From NCBI RefSeq assembly GCF_022344005.1, contig NZ_CP092195.1, positions 8,887-72,886 of the forward strand: DNA of 64,000 nt. The letters run 5' to 3'. The translations under genes and the position numbers were made by a program. Shown piece after piece: positions 1 to 10,045 of this stretch. Numbering within the stretch: position 1 is the first letter of the stretch; each line of letters begins with the position of its first letter. The DNA is from Deinococcus sp. KNUC1210 (GTDB lineage Bacteria > Deinococcota > Deinococci > Deinococcales > Deinococcaceae). The notes under the pieces are model-generated. The model was not told the origin of the DNA, made no database searches, and saw only the letters and a list, made by a program, of their open reading frames with translations.

Positions 1-670
1 TGCCGAGTTCCAGTTCGCGTATCGGCGTGACGCCACTCGACTGGATGAGCCGCGCGGCGCGGCGCCGCACAGACGATTCCGGCATCGGCCACAGCAGCGA
101 TTCGTCCTGCAGCACATTCAGGTTCACGTACCCGCTCTCGGCCAGCCGGTGCCCCCTCGGGACGATCAGGCGCAGGTCCTCGCTGGAGAAGCGCCGCGCT
201 TCCAGCCCGTCCGGCAGGACCTGCGAGGCGTCCACCGCCAGGGTGGCGTCCAGTTCGCCGTCGGCGACCAGTTGAATCAGCCTGGGGGTATGGTCGGAAT
301 GCAGGCTGACCTTCAGGGTCTCGTCCGAGAACCGCGCGGCGAGCGGCACTGCTCTTGTGGCCAGCGTCCAGGACACGCCGAGGCGCACGTGCTTTTTCAG
401 ATTGTGGCGCTTCTCGTGGGCCAACTCGCCGACGCGCCGCATGCTGCGGGAGATCGCCTGCGCCAACGGCAACAGTTCTAGCCCATCGGCGGTCAGGGTG
501 ACACCCCGGGAGTGCCGGGTGTAGAGCGGCGGGCCGACCGCGTCGGCCAGTGCCCGCAGCTGCCCGGACACTGCCGGCTGGCTGAGGTGCAGGAATTCCG
601 CCGCCTTGCTGACGCTGCCCAGCTCCGCCACTGCGCTGAAGGTGATCAGGTACTCCGGATTGACGCGCAC
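1..670 (-). CDS. LysR-family transcriptional regulator (partial, C-terminus outside window)
   Basis: The minus strand reads a LysR-type regulator from a GTG at 668-670. An in-frame stop lies five codons upstream, so this is the only plausible start. The winged HTH is clear in the first 60 residues ([19 protein letters not shown]), followed by the effector-binding domain. About 223 of roughly 300 residues are visible; the gene runs off the left edge. The N-terminus resembles the second LysR at 60065-60949. The target genes are probably outside the window, because the next gene to the right ends toward it. The effector cannot be told from the sequence. Confidence 0.85.
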   Translation of the reverse strand, partial: MRVNPEYLITFSAVAELGSVSKAAEFLHLSQPAVSGQLRALADAVGPPLYTRHSRGVTLTADGLELLPLAQAISRSMRRVGELAHEKRHNLKKHVRLGVSWTLATRAVPLAARFSDETLKVSLHSDHTPRLIQLVADGELDATLAVDASQVLPDGLEARRFSSEDLRLIVPRGHRLAESGYVNLNVLQDESLLWPMPESSVRRRAARLIQSSGVTPIRELELG

Positions 671-803
671 CCGGGCAGCATATCAGGACGCCGGTAAGTC
701 GTATCAGTCAAGCCGATATCTTTTGCAGCAAAATACGTTAAGACCATGGTCGGGATGGTCCAATCCTCTACATCAACGGATGACCGAACTGTGCCCACAG
801 GCT

Positions 804-1248
804 TCAGCGAACGTGAAGCAGCAGAACTGGCGTGGAGGAATGACGCACCACGTCCTCGGCGACGCTGCCATGTATCAGGTGCGCCACTCCAGTCCGGCCA
901 TGGGTGGCCATCACGATCAGGTCCACGTCGAGCCAGCCTGCTTCTCTCAGGATCACCTGCGCGACGTGCGCGTGCTGGGCCTGCACGATCTGGGTTTCGT
1001 ATTCAGTCCCATCCAGCACCTTGCTGATGCGGGCAAAGTCCGTCTCGCTTTCGGCCGTCCAGCCCTGTTCTAGCGTCTGAGCGTCCTCACTCAGGTTCGT
1101 CTCCGCTGGACAGGTCCAGGTGGGCATCAGGCACGACGTGCAGCACCGTCAGTCTGGCACTGACACCGCGGGCCAGCTCGGCGGCGTGCCGAAGAGCCGG
1201 ATCGGAGAAGAGCGTCCCGTCGCTGGTCACCAGAATGTGTCGGTACAT
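804..1248 (-). pseudogene. Universal stress protein (UspA family), frameshifted
   Basis: The ATG at 1246-1248 begins MYRHILVTSDGTLFSDPAL, a typical Usp start. After about 50 residues the frame stops near 1087. The rest of the domain continues in another frame to 804 and includes the nucleotide-binding ATHGRTGVAHLIHGSVAEDVV stretch. Removing one base near 1090-1125 gives a normal 147-residue Usp. It is the last gene of the persulfide operon, 17 bp behind the YeeE-like gene. The break may be a sequencing indel or real inactivation. Confidence 0.75.
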
Positions 1249-1265
1249 GGAACCTCCAGTGGGCG

Positions 1266-1739
<474 letters not shown>

Positions 1740-1763
1740 AGTCCTTTGAAGGGAGATTCCGGG

Positions 1764-2321
1764 CTACTTCAGCAGCAGTGGCAGAAGGAAGTTGGCGCTC
1801 AGGATTCCGCCGGCGAAGAAACTGACGGTGGCGACCAGACTCGGGAACTGCAGGGTGCTGAGGCCGGTGATGGCGTGGCCGCTGGTGCAGCCGCCGCCGT
1901 ACCGGGTGCCGAAGCCCACCAGCAGGCCGGAGAGCGAGAGGATCAGCCAGACGACCGGGCGGTGCAGGTCAACCAGCTCCGGCGGGACCAGTCCGGGGTG
2001 CAGTGTCACCCCAAGGCCCTGAAGCGAATGAATGGCCTGTACGCTCAGGTGCGTCGCCTCAGGGTTGGCGCACACCAGTCCGGCCAGCAGGCCGCCCAGC
2101 ACCAGTCCGGCGGCGAACATCAGGTTCCAGCGTTCCTTGCGCCAGTCGTAGCGGAAGAATCCAGGTTTGGCGGCATCGGGCAGCAGGATGGCGCAGGCGT
2201 GCCGGAGGTTGGCGCTGATACCGAAGGTCTTGTTCCCGATCAGGAGCAGCAGTGGCACCATCAGCCCGATCAGTGGACCACCGACGTACCAGGGCCAGGG
2301 AGAGGTGAGCAGATTCGTCAT
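1764..2321 (-). CDS. YeeE/YedE family membrane protein, sulfur transport
   Basis: A 185-residue polytopic protein with the family motif GGGCTSGHA (Cys145) and a second Cys in HACAI (Cys43). In the thiosulfate channel TsuA such cysteines relay the substrate. The start is the ATG at 2319-2321, which overlaps the stop of the TauE gene by 4 bp, so the reading frame upstream of it is a shadow. With the 1266-1739 protein it probably forms a two-part sulfur permease serving the persulfide dioxygenase. Confidence 0.83.
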   Translation of the reverse strand: MTNLLTSPWPWYVGGPLIGLMVPLLLLIGNKTFGISANLRHACAILLPDAAKPGFFRYDWRKERWNLMFAAGLVLGGLLAGLVCANPEATHLSVQAIHSLQGLGVTLHPGLVPPELVDLHRPVVWLILSLSGLLVGFGTRYGGGCTSGHAITGLSTLQFPSLVATVSFFAGGILSANFLLPLLLK

Positions 2322-3154
2322 AGGTGATTCACCGTGGTCGACATTCGCAGGAGCACAGTGGCTGCCCCTGTGGTCTGTGCAGAAGCGGTGCTGCGCGCCG
2401 TCCCCTGGAGCGCGTGCGGCAGGCTCGTGACGAGGATGTACCCGCCCAGCAGTACCAGGAAGCCCGCGAAGGAGCGGCGCAGTACCAGCGGCGAACAGAG
2501 GCTCGAAAGCTGACTGCCGATCAGGCTGCCCAGGATGCCGATTCCGGCGATCAGGCCGATCACCGACCAGTGCAGCGGGGTGCTCTGGCCGATCACGTGC
2601 AGCCCGAAGCCCAGGGCCGAGTTCATGGCGATGATCACCAGACTGGTGCCGACCGAGCGGGCCATGCTCAGGCCCAGCAGCAACACCAGGGCCGGGAGAA
2701 TCAGGAAGCCGCCGCCCACGCCGACCACTCCGGTCAGCACGCCGACACCCAGTCCGGCCAGCGCCACCTGCCACCACGCACGGGGTCGGAGGTCAGTCTG
2801 TTCCGGCATGGGGTTGAACATCCGTACGGCGGCGATCAGCATCACCACCGCGAAGATCAGCAACTGCAGGGCCGCCGGCATCCGGTGGCTGAGCAGCGTG
2901 CCGAGCGAGGTGCCCAGCAGACCGGGAACGCCGAACAGCAGGACCGCCCGGCCGTCGATGCAGCGTTTCCTGAGGTAGGGTGCCGCGCCGATCAAGGCGA
3001 TCAGGCCGACGATGGCGAGGCTCTCGACGATGGCCAGTTTGCCGGACTCGCCCACCAGGTAGACGAGCACCGGCACAGTCAGGATCGAGCCGCCGGAACC
3101 GAGCAGCCCCAGCGACAGGCCGATCAGCAGGGCACCCAGGATGGTCAGGGTCAC
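2318..3154 (-). CDS. TauE/SafE (TSUP) family sulfite exporter
   Basis: A 278-residue membrane protein with about eight hydrophobic segments in two repeats, each with the Gly-rich signature of TSUP permeases ([18 protein letters not shown] and [18 protein letters not shown]). TauE homologues accompany cst operons, where they are thought to export sulfite or related sulfur anions from persulfide oxidation. The start overlaps nothing upstream and lies 16 bp after the rhodanese stop. The C-terminal 30 residues after the last helix are polar and unremarkable. Confidence 0.87.
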   Translation of the reverse strand: MTLTILGALLIGLSLGLLGSGGSILTVPVLVYLVGESGKLAIVESLAIVGLIALIGAAPYLRKRCIDGRAVLLFGVPGLLGTSLGTLLSHRMPAALQLLIFAVVMLIAAVRMFNPMPEQTDLRPRAWWQVALAGLGVGVLTGVVGVGGGFLILPALVLLLGLSMARSVGTSLVIIAMNSALGFGLHVIGQSTPLHWSVIGLIAGIGILGSLIGSQLSSLCSPLVLRRSFAGFLVLLGGYILVTSLPHALQGTARSTASAQTTGAATVLLRMSTTVNHL

Positions 3155-3169
3155 GGCAGACCGCCGGGA

Positions 3170-3495
3170 TCAGTGCTGGGCATCGCCCTCAACTTCAGGG
3201 AACTCGACCGGTCTCCCTTCCTGCATCCAGCCGTAGGTGCCGCCCAGCAGGTTGGCGACGTCAGAGTGCCCGGCACCTTCAAGCAGCGCGGCGGCACGGG
3301 CGCTGCGGCCACCACTGGCGCACACCACGACGACGGGCGTAGCACTCAGTTCCGGGATCAGGGTCAGGTCGCTCAGGGGAATATTGACGGCCTCGGGCAG
3401 GTGCCCCCGGCATACTCGGCCGGTTCACGCACGTCGATGATCTTCGCGCCGCGCCGCTGCCACTGGCTCACTTCGTTGGGAAAGATGTCTTGCAT
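3170..3495 (-). pseudogene. Rhodanese-like sulfurtransferase, single domain, frameshifted
   Basis: The frame from the ATG at 3493-3495 gives MQDIFPNEVSQWQRRGAKII and then DVREPAEYAGG. It breaks in a run of five Gs near 3402-3406. Adding one base restores HLPEAVNIPLSDL and the active-site loop VVVCASGGRSARAA, giving a normal domain of about 108 residues ending at 3170. Rhodaneses move sulfane sulfur between persulfides and acceptors. It sits between a second rhodanese and TauE. A homopolymer sequencing error is the likeliest cause of the break. Confidence 0.75.
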
Positions 3496-3497
3496 GG

Positions 3498-3845
3498 TTA
3501 CCCCTTCTTCACGGGAAGGCCGGCGTTCTTCCAGGCGGTGATGCCGCCTGAAAGACTTCGGGCGTCGAAGCCCTGCGCCCTGAGCTGCCGCGCGGCCAGG
3601 CCGGAGCGGTGGCCGCTGGCGCACTGACAGACGATGACCTTGCTTCTGGGAAGCTGCCCGAGTTCACTGGTCAACTGTTCGACTGGAATGTGTTTGCTCC
3701 CAGGAATCAGGATTGCCTGCCGCTCACCTTTCGAGCGCACGTCCAGCAGCAGCGCGCCGCTTTTAAGAAGTCCCTGGGCCTCTGTGGCAGAGACGTTGAT
3801 GTTGTCCGTACCACTTCCCAGGAGTCCTTTCAACCAGTTCAGCAC
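3498..3845 (-). CDS. Rhodanese-like sulfurtransferase, single domain
   Basis: An intact 115-residue rhodanese domain with the catalytic loop CASGHRSG (Cys75) and a preceding Cys73. It would carry persulfide on Cys75 and pass it to, or receive it from, the dioxygenase encoded just upstream. The stop and start spacing to both neighbours is 1-2 bp, so it is translated with them. There is no signal peptide, so it is cytoplasmic. Confidence 0.88.
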   Translation of the reverse strand: MLNWLKGLLGSGTDNINVSATEAQGLLKSGALLLDVRSKGERQAILIPGSKHIPVEQLTSELGQLPRSKVIVCQCASGHRSGLAARQLRAQGFDARSLSGGITAWKNAGLPVKKG

Positions 3846-3846
3846 C

Positions 3847-5231
3847 TCAGGTCACCGGGTCGGCCTGGCGGGCCCACGCTTCGTACCCGCCGGCCAGTTC
3901 GGTCACGTTGGTGAAGCCCTCGGCGCGCAGCAGACTGGCAGCGGCGGCGCTGCGGGCGCCGCCCTGACAGTGCACCACGACGGACTGGTCACGGGGCAGT
4001 TCATCCAGATGTGTCATCAGGCGCCCGGCGTGCAGCTGATGGGCGTTCGGCAGGTGACCGGCGACGTACTCGCTCTTCGCACGGACATCGAGCACGTACG
4101 CATCCTGAAGATTGCCGATCTGCTCGACCGGGACAGCCGTCTGAGACTCCAGGACCAGCCCTTCGAAGGAGCCGATGAAGCCCTGCACGCGGTCCACCCC
4201 GACCATCCACAGGCGACGACGCAGCGCCTCGGCCTGCTCGGTATTCTGGGCGAACAGCACATAGTCTTTCTCCGGGTCGAGCAGCCAGCCGGCCCAGGTT
4301 TCGAAGGTCTTCCCGGCGGGCAGGTGAATGGAACTGGGTACCGCGCCCTGCTGGTAGTTCGTCCGGGAACGGGTGTCCAGCAGTCTCGCTCCGGTTTCCA
4401 GGGCCTGCTGGACCTGAAGGGTCGAGAGCTGACCGAGCGCCAGAGGAGTTCCCAGGAGTGCGGGACCCGCCTTGTTCTGCTTTTTCATGCGGCCGAAGTA
4501 GGCGGGCGCGTCCGGCTGCCCGGCCAGCAGTTCGTCGATAAAGGCCTGGTCGTTGTTGTCCCGGACCAGTGGGGCCCACCAGCTCAGCGCCCGCTCATAC
4601 CCGACCGTCGTGCTTTCAACTGCGCCCAGCGCCTTACCGCAGGCGCTGCCGGAGCCGTGCCCAGGCCAGACCTGCACGAAGTCGGGCAGCGTCAGGAACT
4701 GGTCGCGGAGGGAAGCGAACATCTGCTTCGCGCCCTCGAAGCGGGTATCGATGCCGCCGGCTGCCTCGTCGAGCAGGTCAGGCCGGCCTAAGTCGCCGAC
4801 GAACACGAAGTCGCCGGTCAATAGAATGCCGGGTTCAGTGCCGCGTGCGCCGTCCGTGATGAGGAAGGAGAGGTGCTCGGGGGTGTGCCCGGGGTATGCA
4901 GCACCTTGAGCGTGATGTTGCCGAGGGTGATGGTGTCGCCGTGGTGCAGCCCCTCGTGGGGAAAGGCGTAACTCCAGTCCGGGCCGCCCTCGTCGCTGAG
5001 CAGCAGCGTGGCGCCAGTCTGCTCGGCCAGCTCGCGCGCGCTGCTCAGGTAGTCGGCGTGGATGTGGGTTTCAGTGACGTGGGTGATCTTCAGGCCTTCC
5101 TGCTGTGCCAGGGTGAGGTATTGCTCGGCGTCGCGGGTGGGGTCGATGACGATGGCCGTGCCGTTCTTCTGGCAGCCGACGAGGTAGCTCGCCTGGGCCA
5201 GATCGGTGTCGTAGAGGCGTTTGAAGTACAT
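3847..5231 (-). pseudogene. Persulfide dioxygenase-rhodanese fusion (MBL fold, CstB-like), frameshifted
   Basis: The N-terminal metallo-beta-lactamase domain starts [19 protein letters not shown] and carries the metal motif THIHADYL. The C-terminal half contains two rhodanese-like domains; the last has the active loop [14 protein letters not shown]. The family oxidises glutathione or low-molecular-weight persulfide to sulfite, and CstB-type fusions then make thiosulfate. The frame breaks near 4888-4893 inside CCCCGGG; one added base restores [11 protein letters not shown] and a protein of 461 residues. It is the first gene of the operon, directly downstream of the CstR-type operator. The start was chosen from the family N-terminus. 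Confidence 0.85.
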
Positions 5232-5302
5232 GGGGTCTCCTGGAGGGCGTGACATGCGTGCCCGTTGACTTGACCCTAGCCCCCGGCGTAAGGTGAAGTC
5301 AA

Positions 5303-5319
5303 ATACCCCCCAGGGGTAT
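5303..5319. promoter_or_regulatory. CstR/CsoR-type operator
   Basis: ATACCCCCCAGGGGTAT is an inverted repeat of ATACCCC with a 3-nt centre. It lies 12 bp upstream of the cstR-like ATG and about 70 bp upstream of the divergent dioxygenase start. G/C tracts flanked by AT are the known binding sites of CsoR-family tetramers, so both directions are probably repressed from here. Confidence 0.8.
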
Positions 5320-5330
5320 AAGGAGATCCG

Positions 5331-5624
5331 ATGACGACCATCAGCCATGCCGATATCACGCCCGAGCGTTCATCCTCCGAGACCGCCGAAAAGCAGAAGA
5401 TCCTCAACCGCCTACGCCGTCTGGAAGGACAGGTGCGTGGTCTGCACAAGATGGTCGAGGAGGAACGGCCCTGCCAGGACATCCTGACCCTGCTCGCCGG
5501 GATCAAGAGCGCCCTGAACGCCAGCGGCGACGCGATCTTCGAGGGCTACATCGAACGGTGCCAGCAGGAAGAGCGCCCCATCCCCATAGCAGAGCTCCTG
5601 AAAGTCGCCCGATTGCTGCGGTGA
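5331..5624 (+). CDS. cstR: CsoR/RcnR-family repressor, CstR-like persulfide sensor
   Basis: A 97-residue all-helical DUF156 repressor. Cys48 (RPCQDIL) and Cys77 (ERCQQE) have the 29-residue spacing shared by CsoR and CstR. The position of the CsoR metal-binding His, four residues before the second Cys, is Tyr73. Lack of the His ligand and the adjacent persulfide dioxygenase operon point to a persulfide sensor that links the two cysteines by polysulfide, not a copper sensor. It is autoregulated from the operator just upstream. Confidence 0.85.
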   Translation: MTTISHADITPERSSSETAEKQKILNRLRRLEGQVRGLHKMVEEERPCQDILTLLAGIKSALNASGDAIFEGYIERCQQEERPIPIAELLKVARLLR

Positions 5625-5655
5625 AGGAAACTGTTGCCGTGACTGAACGCTCAAC

Positions 5656-6837
5656 ATGACCGGGCCGCGTCTTTCCTCCCTGTTCTGGCTGCTGGCCCTG
5701 ACCAACCTCTTCGTCGGCGGCATGGTCGGCCTCGAACGCACCCTGGTCCCACTGCTGGCGACAAGGGTCTTCCATCTGGCTCTGAGCGGTGCCGCTCTGG
5801 CCTTCATCGCCAGCTTCGGCATTTCCAAGGCCTTCGGCAACCTGGCCGTAGGGGCGCTCGCGGACCGATATGGGCGTCTCGCCGTGCTGCGCGCCGGGTG
5901 GCTGCTCGCCTGGCCCGTCCCGGTGGTACTCCTGTTGGCCCAGAACTGGACAGCCGTGATTCTGGTCAACGTCCTGCTCGGCGTTCAGCAGGCCCTGACC
6001 TGGTCCATGACGGTGAACATGATGATCGATGCCGCAGGGCCTGGGAAGCGCGGTCTGGCCACAGGACTGAATGAGCTTGCCGGGTACCTCGGCGTGAGCG
6101 TCGTGGCCTTCGTCACCGGCCTACTGGTTGCACCGCTCGGACTGCGCCCCCCGCTGGCTCTGGGGTTCGGAATCGCTCTGATCGGAACTGTCCTGGCCTT
6201 CACCACGGTGGAAACAGGACGGTCCGCCCCTCACCCGCCTGCGTTGAGTCAGATCTTCCCGATGGTGACCTGGCAGGACCGGTCGCTCAGCAGCGCGGCG
6301 CTGCTCGGCTTCGCCACCAACTTCAAGGACGGTGCGGTCTGGGGCCTGCTGCCGCTCGTTCTGGTCGCGCGCGCCTTCGCACTCCCGCAGGTCGCGGCGG
6401 TCGCCAGCACCTACACCCTGGTCTGGGCGCTGTCACAGGCCGTCTTCGGTCCGCTCTCAGACCGGGTCGGACGACGAACGCTGGCAGCTGGCGGGGTCCT
6501 GATCCAGGCACTCTCGCTGTGGGGATTGAGCCTCGCCGGGACCGTACCGCTGGCCTTCTTTGCGGCGATCCTGCTGGGGACCGGGACGGGCATGGCCTAT
6601 CCCACCCTGATGGCCTGGGTCGCGGATGTCAGCGACCCGGCCTGGCGCGCGACGGCGCTGGGCGTCTACCGCTTCTGGCGCGACGCCGGCTACGCCGTGG
6701 GCGCACTCGGGGCGGGCGTTCTCGCTGCGACCCTGGGGGCGACGGCCGCACTGAGCTGGACGGCGCTGGGGATCATCCTGCTCGCGCTGACGGCATGGCT
6801 GCGTTCTGCCGCGCGTCCGGTCGCCGAACTGATCTGA
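5656..6837 (+). CDS. MFS transporter
   Basis: A 393-residue protein with twelve predicted membrane segments and the MFS loop 2-3 motif GALADRYGRL, repeated in the second half as GPLSDRVGRRTL. It lies 31 bp after cstR on the same strand, so it is likely under CstR control. The substrate is unknown; context suggests a sulfur compound or a related stress metabolite. Full length for the family, no frameshift. Confidence 0.83.
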   Translation: MTGPRLSSLFWLLALTNLFVGGMVGLERTLVPLLATRVFHLALSGAALAFIASFGISKAFGNLAVGALADRYGRLAVLRAGWLLAWPVPVVLLLAQNWTAVILVNVLLGVQQALTWSMTVNMMIDAAGPGKRGLATGLNELAGYLGVSVVAFVTGLLVAPLGLRPPLALGFGIALIGTVLAFTTVETGRSAPHPPALSQIFPMVTWQDRSLSSAALLGFATNFKDGAVWGLLPLVLVARAFALPQVAAVASTYTLVWALSQAVFGPLSDRVGRRTLAAGGVLIQALSLWGLSLAGTVPLAFFAAILLGTGTGMAYPTLMAWVADVSDPAWRATALGVYRFWRDAGYAVGALGAGVLAATLGATAALSWTALGIILLALTAWLRSAARPVAELI

Positions 6838-7454
6838 CCCACTGTCCCCCGCGTGGCAAGGAAGACGTCCAGTGCCACGGCGCGCACCAAATCTCGCGGG
6901 TGAGGAGCAGCGCTGATTGAAAGCCCAGACAGGCTGAATCGCCGGCCATACGTCGTACCCTTCCACCCCACCAAGAACACCCCAACTCTTGATCGCTGGA
7001 GATGGATAGAGTCAACAGGAACCCGGGTGAATGTGCATGGCGAGGGGAATAAACGGCGTGTCGAGGAGCTTGCCCGTGCGCGGGTCGACACGGTACGGGC
7101 AGCGGCCGCAGGGGGTCAAATTTTCGTCGGTCTCTGATGATCACCATCTGTCACACCTCTTGAACGGTCCGATGAGGGGTGGAACAAGCTGAGCGTTTGC
7201 CTTAACGTGAGCAGTTCGATTCAACGGTTCACGACCTTTCCGCTGTGCTGGGAGCCGGTGGCAGCGAGGGCCTTTGCAGTGATGGGCGTCCGCAACGTAG
7301 ATATCCTGCAAGTACGCTGCAGTAGTCAGGTGAACTCAGGCGTTTGAGCAGCGATCACCACAACAAGGAGAAGGAACGAGCTCCGCAAAGCGCAGTGCAG
7401 TGTGACCATACATGCGATACGGCAGCACTTCCCCACGTGACTGCGGCTCAGGCG
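6838..7454. other. Intergenic region, no convincing gene
   Basis: About 600 bp between the MFS gene and a small membrane protein. One minus-strand frame (7012-7138) reads DENLTPCGRCPYRVDPRTG and looks protein-like, but it has no start codon and an in-frame stop directly upstream. It may be a relic of a lost gene. No repeats or RNA genes were recognised. Confidence 0.4.
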
Positions 7455-7925
7455 TCAGCTGCTGGATGGGGCTGATCCCTGGGCCGCCGCGTGCTGCTGG
7501 GCCATCCGGTCGAGACGCGCGCACAGAACCCCAAGTGTCGCGCCGAGGCCTGAGGTGAACATCGGCGCGATGAACGCCAGGGAGGCGGGAACGTACCAGG
7601 GGAGGGAAGGCATTGCGAGCCACATACCGGAGGCGGTCCCGGCCCAGACCAGCAAGGCGGACACAGTCATCCAGACGGGCCCGAAACGGACGGCCTTGCC
7701 GCTTGAGGTGGTGATGATGCCGATGAGCATCGCGGTGGTCTCGAGCATCAGTGCGAGGGTGATGGTGAGCAGATGTAGGAGCCCGCGGTCGTCCACCGAG
7801 AAACACTCACTCAGGTGGCTCAGGTTGAAGGTGCAAGCCACCAGCGGGCAGAAAGAGACGAGGATCAGCAGGGCCATCGCTGTGATCACTTTGGGACGGG
7901 TATCGAGCGTGGAATGGAAAGGCAT
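7455..7925 (-). CDS. Hypothetical four-helix membrane protein
   Basis: A 156-residue protein of unrecognised family with four hydrophobic segments (roughly residues 15-33, 48-72, 83-104 and 108-133). The second contains TLALMLETTAMLIGIITTS. The C-terminal tail is rich in Ala, Gln and Ser. It stands alone on the minus strand and is not clearly in an operon. No enzymatic motif is visible. Confidence 0.55.
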   Translation of the reverse strand: MPFHSTLDTRPKVITAMALLILVSFCPLVACTFNLSHLSECFSVDDRGLLHLLTITLALMLETTAMLIGIITTSSGKAVRFGPVWMTVSALLVWAGTASGMWLAMPSLPWYVPASLAFIAPMFTSGLGATLGVLCARLDRMAQQHAAAQGSAPSSS

Positions 7926-8066
7926 ATGAACAGTCTCTCTGACGCTTCCTGCCGGCTACCATAGCTCGAGTTGCGCCCATTGATCTGACTTGCTGCGCGC
8001 CCAAGATGTGCCACAGTCATTGACTGAGGATCTATCACCCAAAACCCAGCGGCATGTCATCCAAAG

Positions 8067-8094
8067 GAGGGCACCCGCTGAAGCGGGTGCCCTC
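8067..8094 (-). terminator. Hairpin terminator after the primase gene
   Basis: A 13-bp perfect stem (GAGGGCACCCGCT paired with its complement) around a 2-nt centre, 3 bp beyond the primase-polymerase stop. It is well placed to end the two-gene minus-strand transcript. The T-run is short on both strands. Confidence 0.65.
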
Positions 8095-8097
8095 TTG

Positions 8098-8967
8098 TTA
8101 TGACGTGGCTTTCCTTATCGTCATCTGACCATACGTTTCGCTGGACGAGACCGGGCGATCCCACTTTTCGCGCTGCAGAGCACTCGTCCGGTACAGTGCA
8201 TCAATCAGCTGAACATCGCGCTGACACCACCAACTCAGAAGTCGGCACAACGCCAGGTCCCCTTCACTACATGAAGGGTACCCAAGGCTAGAGAAGTCGC
8301 CCTCGACATACAGCTTTTGAAAGAGGTCCCCACTGCGTCCCCGGGCGATCCGGTCGAGCAGGGCCGCGTGCTCCATCGGTCGGGAAGTACGTCTGATAAG
8401 GGGGACTTGAGGTCGTGCTGGAATGGGCACCAGGTCTGACAGATCACGCAGCCGTCCTGACCGCAGCACCTGTCCTGTCACCGTTAAAAATCTCCCCGGG
8501 GTGAGCACTTCGACCCTGGGCATGGATGTCAGCCGGCCAGGAAGCCGTTCGGCTGGATGGTATCCGAGAATGTGCAGCCCCACCCCGCTCGGGGATTTCT
8601 CTGCGAACGTGTTGGCCTGTTCGATCAGTTCGGCCGCCCACCCTTCGAGTTCACCGCCCGCAAAGACGCCGTCCAAATCAAGGCTGATCATGCCGGGCGG
8701 CAAACAGATGCCAACGCCGTCTGCCTTTCCGACCTGCACCCAGTAGAGCGCGTCTTTCAGCGAGAGCCAAGCCGCTGGCGAGGCGGCCTGCGCCGGATAC
8801 AATGACCGGCCGCGCGGTTGCAGAGGACATTTTCCTGTTCCCCCGTTGGCCCTTTTTACCGCACGCCAGGGAAGGTACCGGTGCAGTTCCCGCAGTTCAG
8901 GAGGGAGCCTATCCCACTCTCCCCCTCCTCCCCTCGTGCGCCCGCCGTTCGTCTCAGTAGCGACCAT
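8098..8967 (-). CDS. Primase-polymerase (phage/plasmid type, NrS-1-polymerase-like)
   Basis: A 289-residue protein. The N-terminal half has the prim-pol pattern: SLDLDG with the DxD metal ligands (Asp97, Asp99), SPSGVGLHI (His132) and RVEVLTPG (Glu153). The C-terminal part (DLALCRLLSWWCQRD to REKWD) resembles the helix bundle that follows the catalytic core in NrS-1-like polymerases and D5-type primases. It would lay down primers or short DNA in the cytoplasm. There is no helicase domain. Its start lies inside the last 14 bp of the upstream RuvC nuclease gene, so the two are translationally coupled. Confidence 0.72.
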   Translation of the reverse strand: MVATETNGGRTRGGGGEWDRLPPELRELHRYLPWRAVKRANGGTGKCPLQPRGRSLYPAQAASPAAWLSLKDALYWVQVGKADGVGICLPPGMISLDLDGVFAGGELEGWAAELIEQANTFAEKSPSGVGLHILGYHPAERLPGRLTSMPRVEVLTPGRFLTVTGQVLRSGRLRDLSDLVPIPARPQVPLIRRTSRPMEHAALLDRIARGRSGDLFQKLYVEGDFSSLGYPSCSEGDLALCRLLSWWCQRDVQLIDALYRTSALQREKWDRPVSSSETYGQMTIRKATS

Positions 8968-10045
8968 GCAGTCGCCTGAGCGTGCTGGCCATGCCGCTTG
9001 CCAGGATCACGCGCGCAGCATTGGCGTGCGCGTCGACCTCCGTCCGGCACTGCCCACAGGTGAACATTGCGCCGTCGCGCGTGCCGAGCAGGTGGCAGTA
9101 TGAGCAGACCTGGCTTGTGTATCCCGGCTCCACCCGGTGCACGGCGATCTGACAGGCGTGCATCCGCTGCGCGAGCCAGCCGGACAGGAAATCGATGGTC
9201 GCGAGCTCGCGGCCCCGCGCCGCGAAGTCCGAGGAGAAAGAGTTGTAATCGATCCGCTCGACATGCACGACGCTCGCCAACTCCTGCAGACACAGCGTCA
9301 CGAACTCCAAATGCGCTCTCGCGGCAGCGTACGTGAGCAGCAGCAGCACCTGCTTCACGACCTCCGAATCGATACCCAACTTCACGGCCGCCCGGCAGAT
9401 GGCGCCGTATTCCGCACGTGTGACCGGGTACACCGAGCCCCCACTGTTGACGTATCCGGAGGCGGTGGCGACCGTGGTGACGGGCGACAGTCCGATGTCC
9501 AGGCCGGCAGCGCAGCGCACCGTGTCCACGTCATCCGGACGGGAAACCGGCACGTCAAACGCCAGCATCAGGAACGGCAACCCTTTCTCGACGACGACCC
9601 TGCTCGCCTCCGGCAGCCAGGTGCTGCCGCTCCAGATGTCGTCCACCAGCGCGGGCACGCGGCGCTGAGGGCCGACCTGCAGTGCCGCAATGATGCCCTC
9701 GACAAAGGTCTTCTCGTCCGCTTTAGTGCGCGACCGCAGCAGCAGCGGCAGCAGGTGAGCGACATCGTATTGCCGGAAGTCCGTGGCGTTCGGGTGGTCT
9801 TGTAGCGCCACGAGCTCCGCCTCTGGCATACGGTGCAGCTCAACGGTCAGGCGTTGTGAACCGACGGCCAGAGTCCTGTGATCGAGCGGGCGCAACTGCG
9901 CCGCGAGGCCAGGCGTCGGAGCGTACACCTGACCGGTGAGTCCGCTGACGCGCTCGTTCGTTGGGACGAGTTGCCCGCTGGTAATCAGGCTCTGGACGAC
10001 CTTCTTGTCGTTGAGATCAATTCTGTGATTGTGCGTAAAGATCAT
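8954..10045 (-). CDS. TnpB/Cas12-like RuvC nuclease with C-terminal zinc ribbon
   Basis: A 363-residue protein starting at the ATG 10043-10045, which has an AGGAG site 7 nt upstream; the longer reading frame upstream is low-complexity leader. RuvC I is GLDIGLSPV (Asp183), RuvC II is VVHVERID (Glu263), and RuvC III is EVDAHANAARVIL (Asp338). A Cys4 zinc ribbon (Cys314, Cys317, Cys330, Cys333) sits between II and III, exactly as in TnpB and type V effectors. All three acidic residues are present, so nuclease activity is plausible. The first 170 residues do not look like the usual TnpB N-terminus. There is no TnpA, no IS200/IS605 end and no CRISPR array nearby; the partner is the primase gene it overlaps. 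Confidence 0.75.
   Translation of the reverse strand: MIFTHNHRIDLNDKKVVQSLITSGQLVPTNERVSGLTGQVYAPTPGLAAQLRPLDHRTLAVGSQRLTVELHRMPEAELVALQDHPNATDFRQYDVAHLLPLLLRSRTKADEKTFVEGIIAALQVGPQRRVPALVDDIWSGSTWLPEASRVVVEKGLPFLMLAFDVPVSRPDDVDTVRCAAGLDIGLSPVTTVATASGYVNSGGSVYPVTRAEYGAICRAAVKLGIDSEVVKQVLLLLTYAAARAHLEFVTLCLQELASVVHVERIDYNSFSSDFAARGRELATIDFLSGWLAQRMHACQIAVHRVEPGYTSQVCSYCHLLGTRDGAMFTCGQCRTEVDAHANAARVILASGMASTLRRLHGRY

Noticed and set aside
7012..7138. Small CxxC protein on the minus strand
   Set aside because: No start codon and a stop directly upstream; at most a relic.
8098..10045. Complete IS200/IS605 element around the TnpB-like gene
   Set aside because: No TnpA (Y1 transposase), no end hairpins and no target motif were seen.
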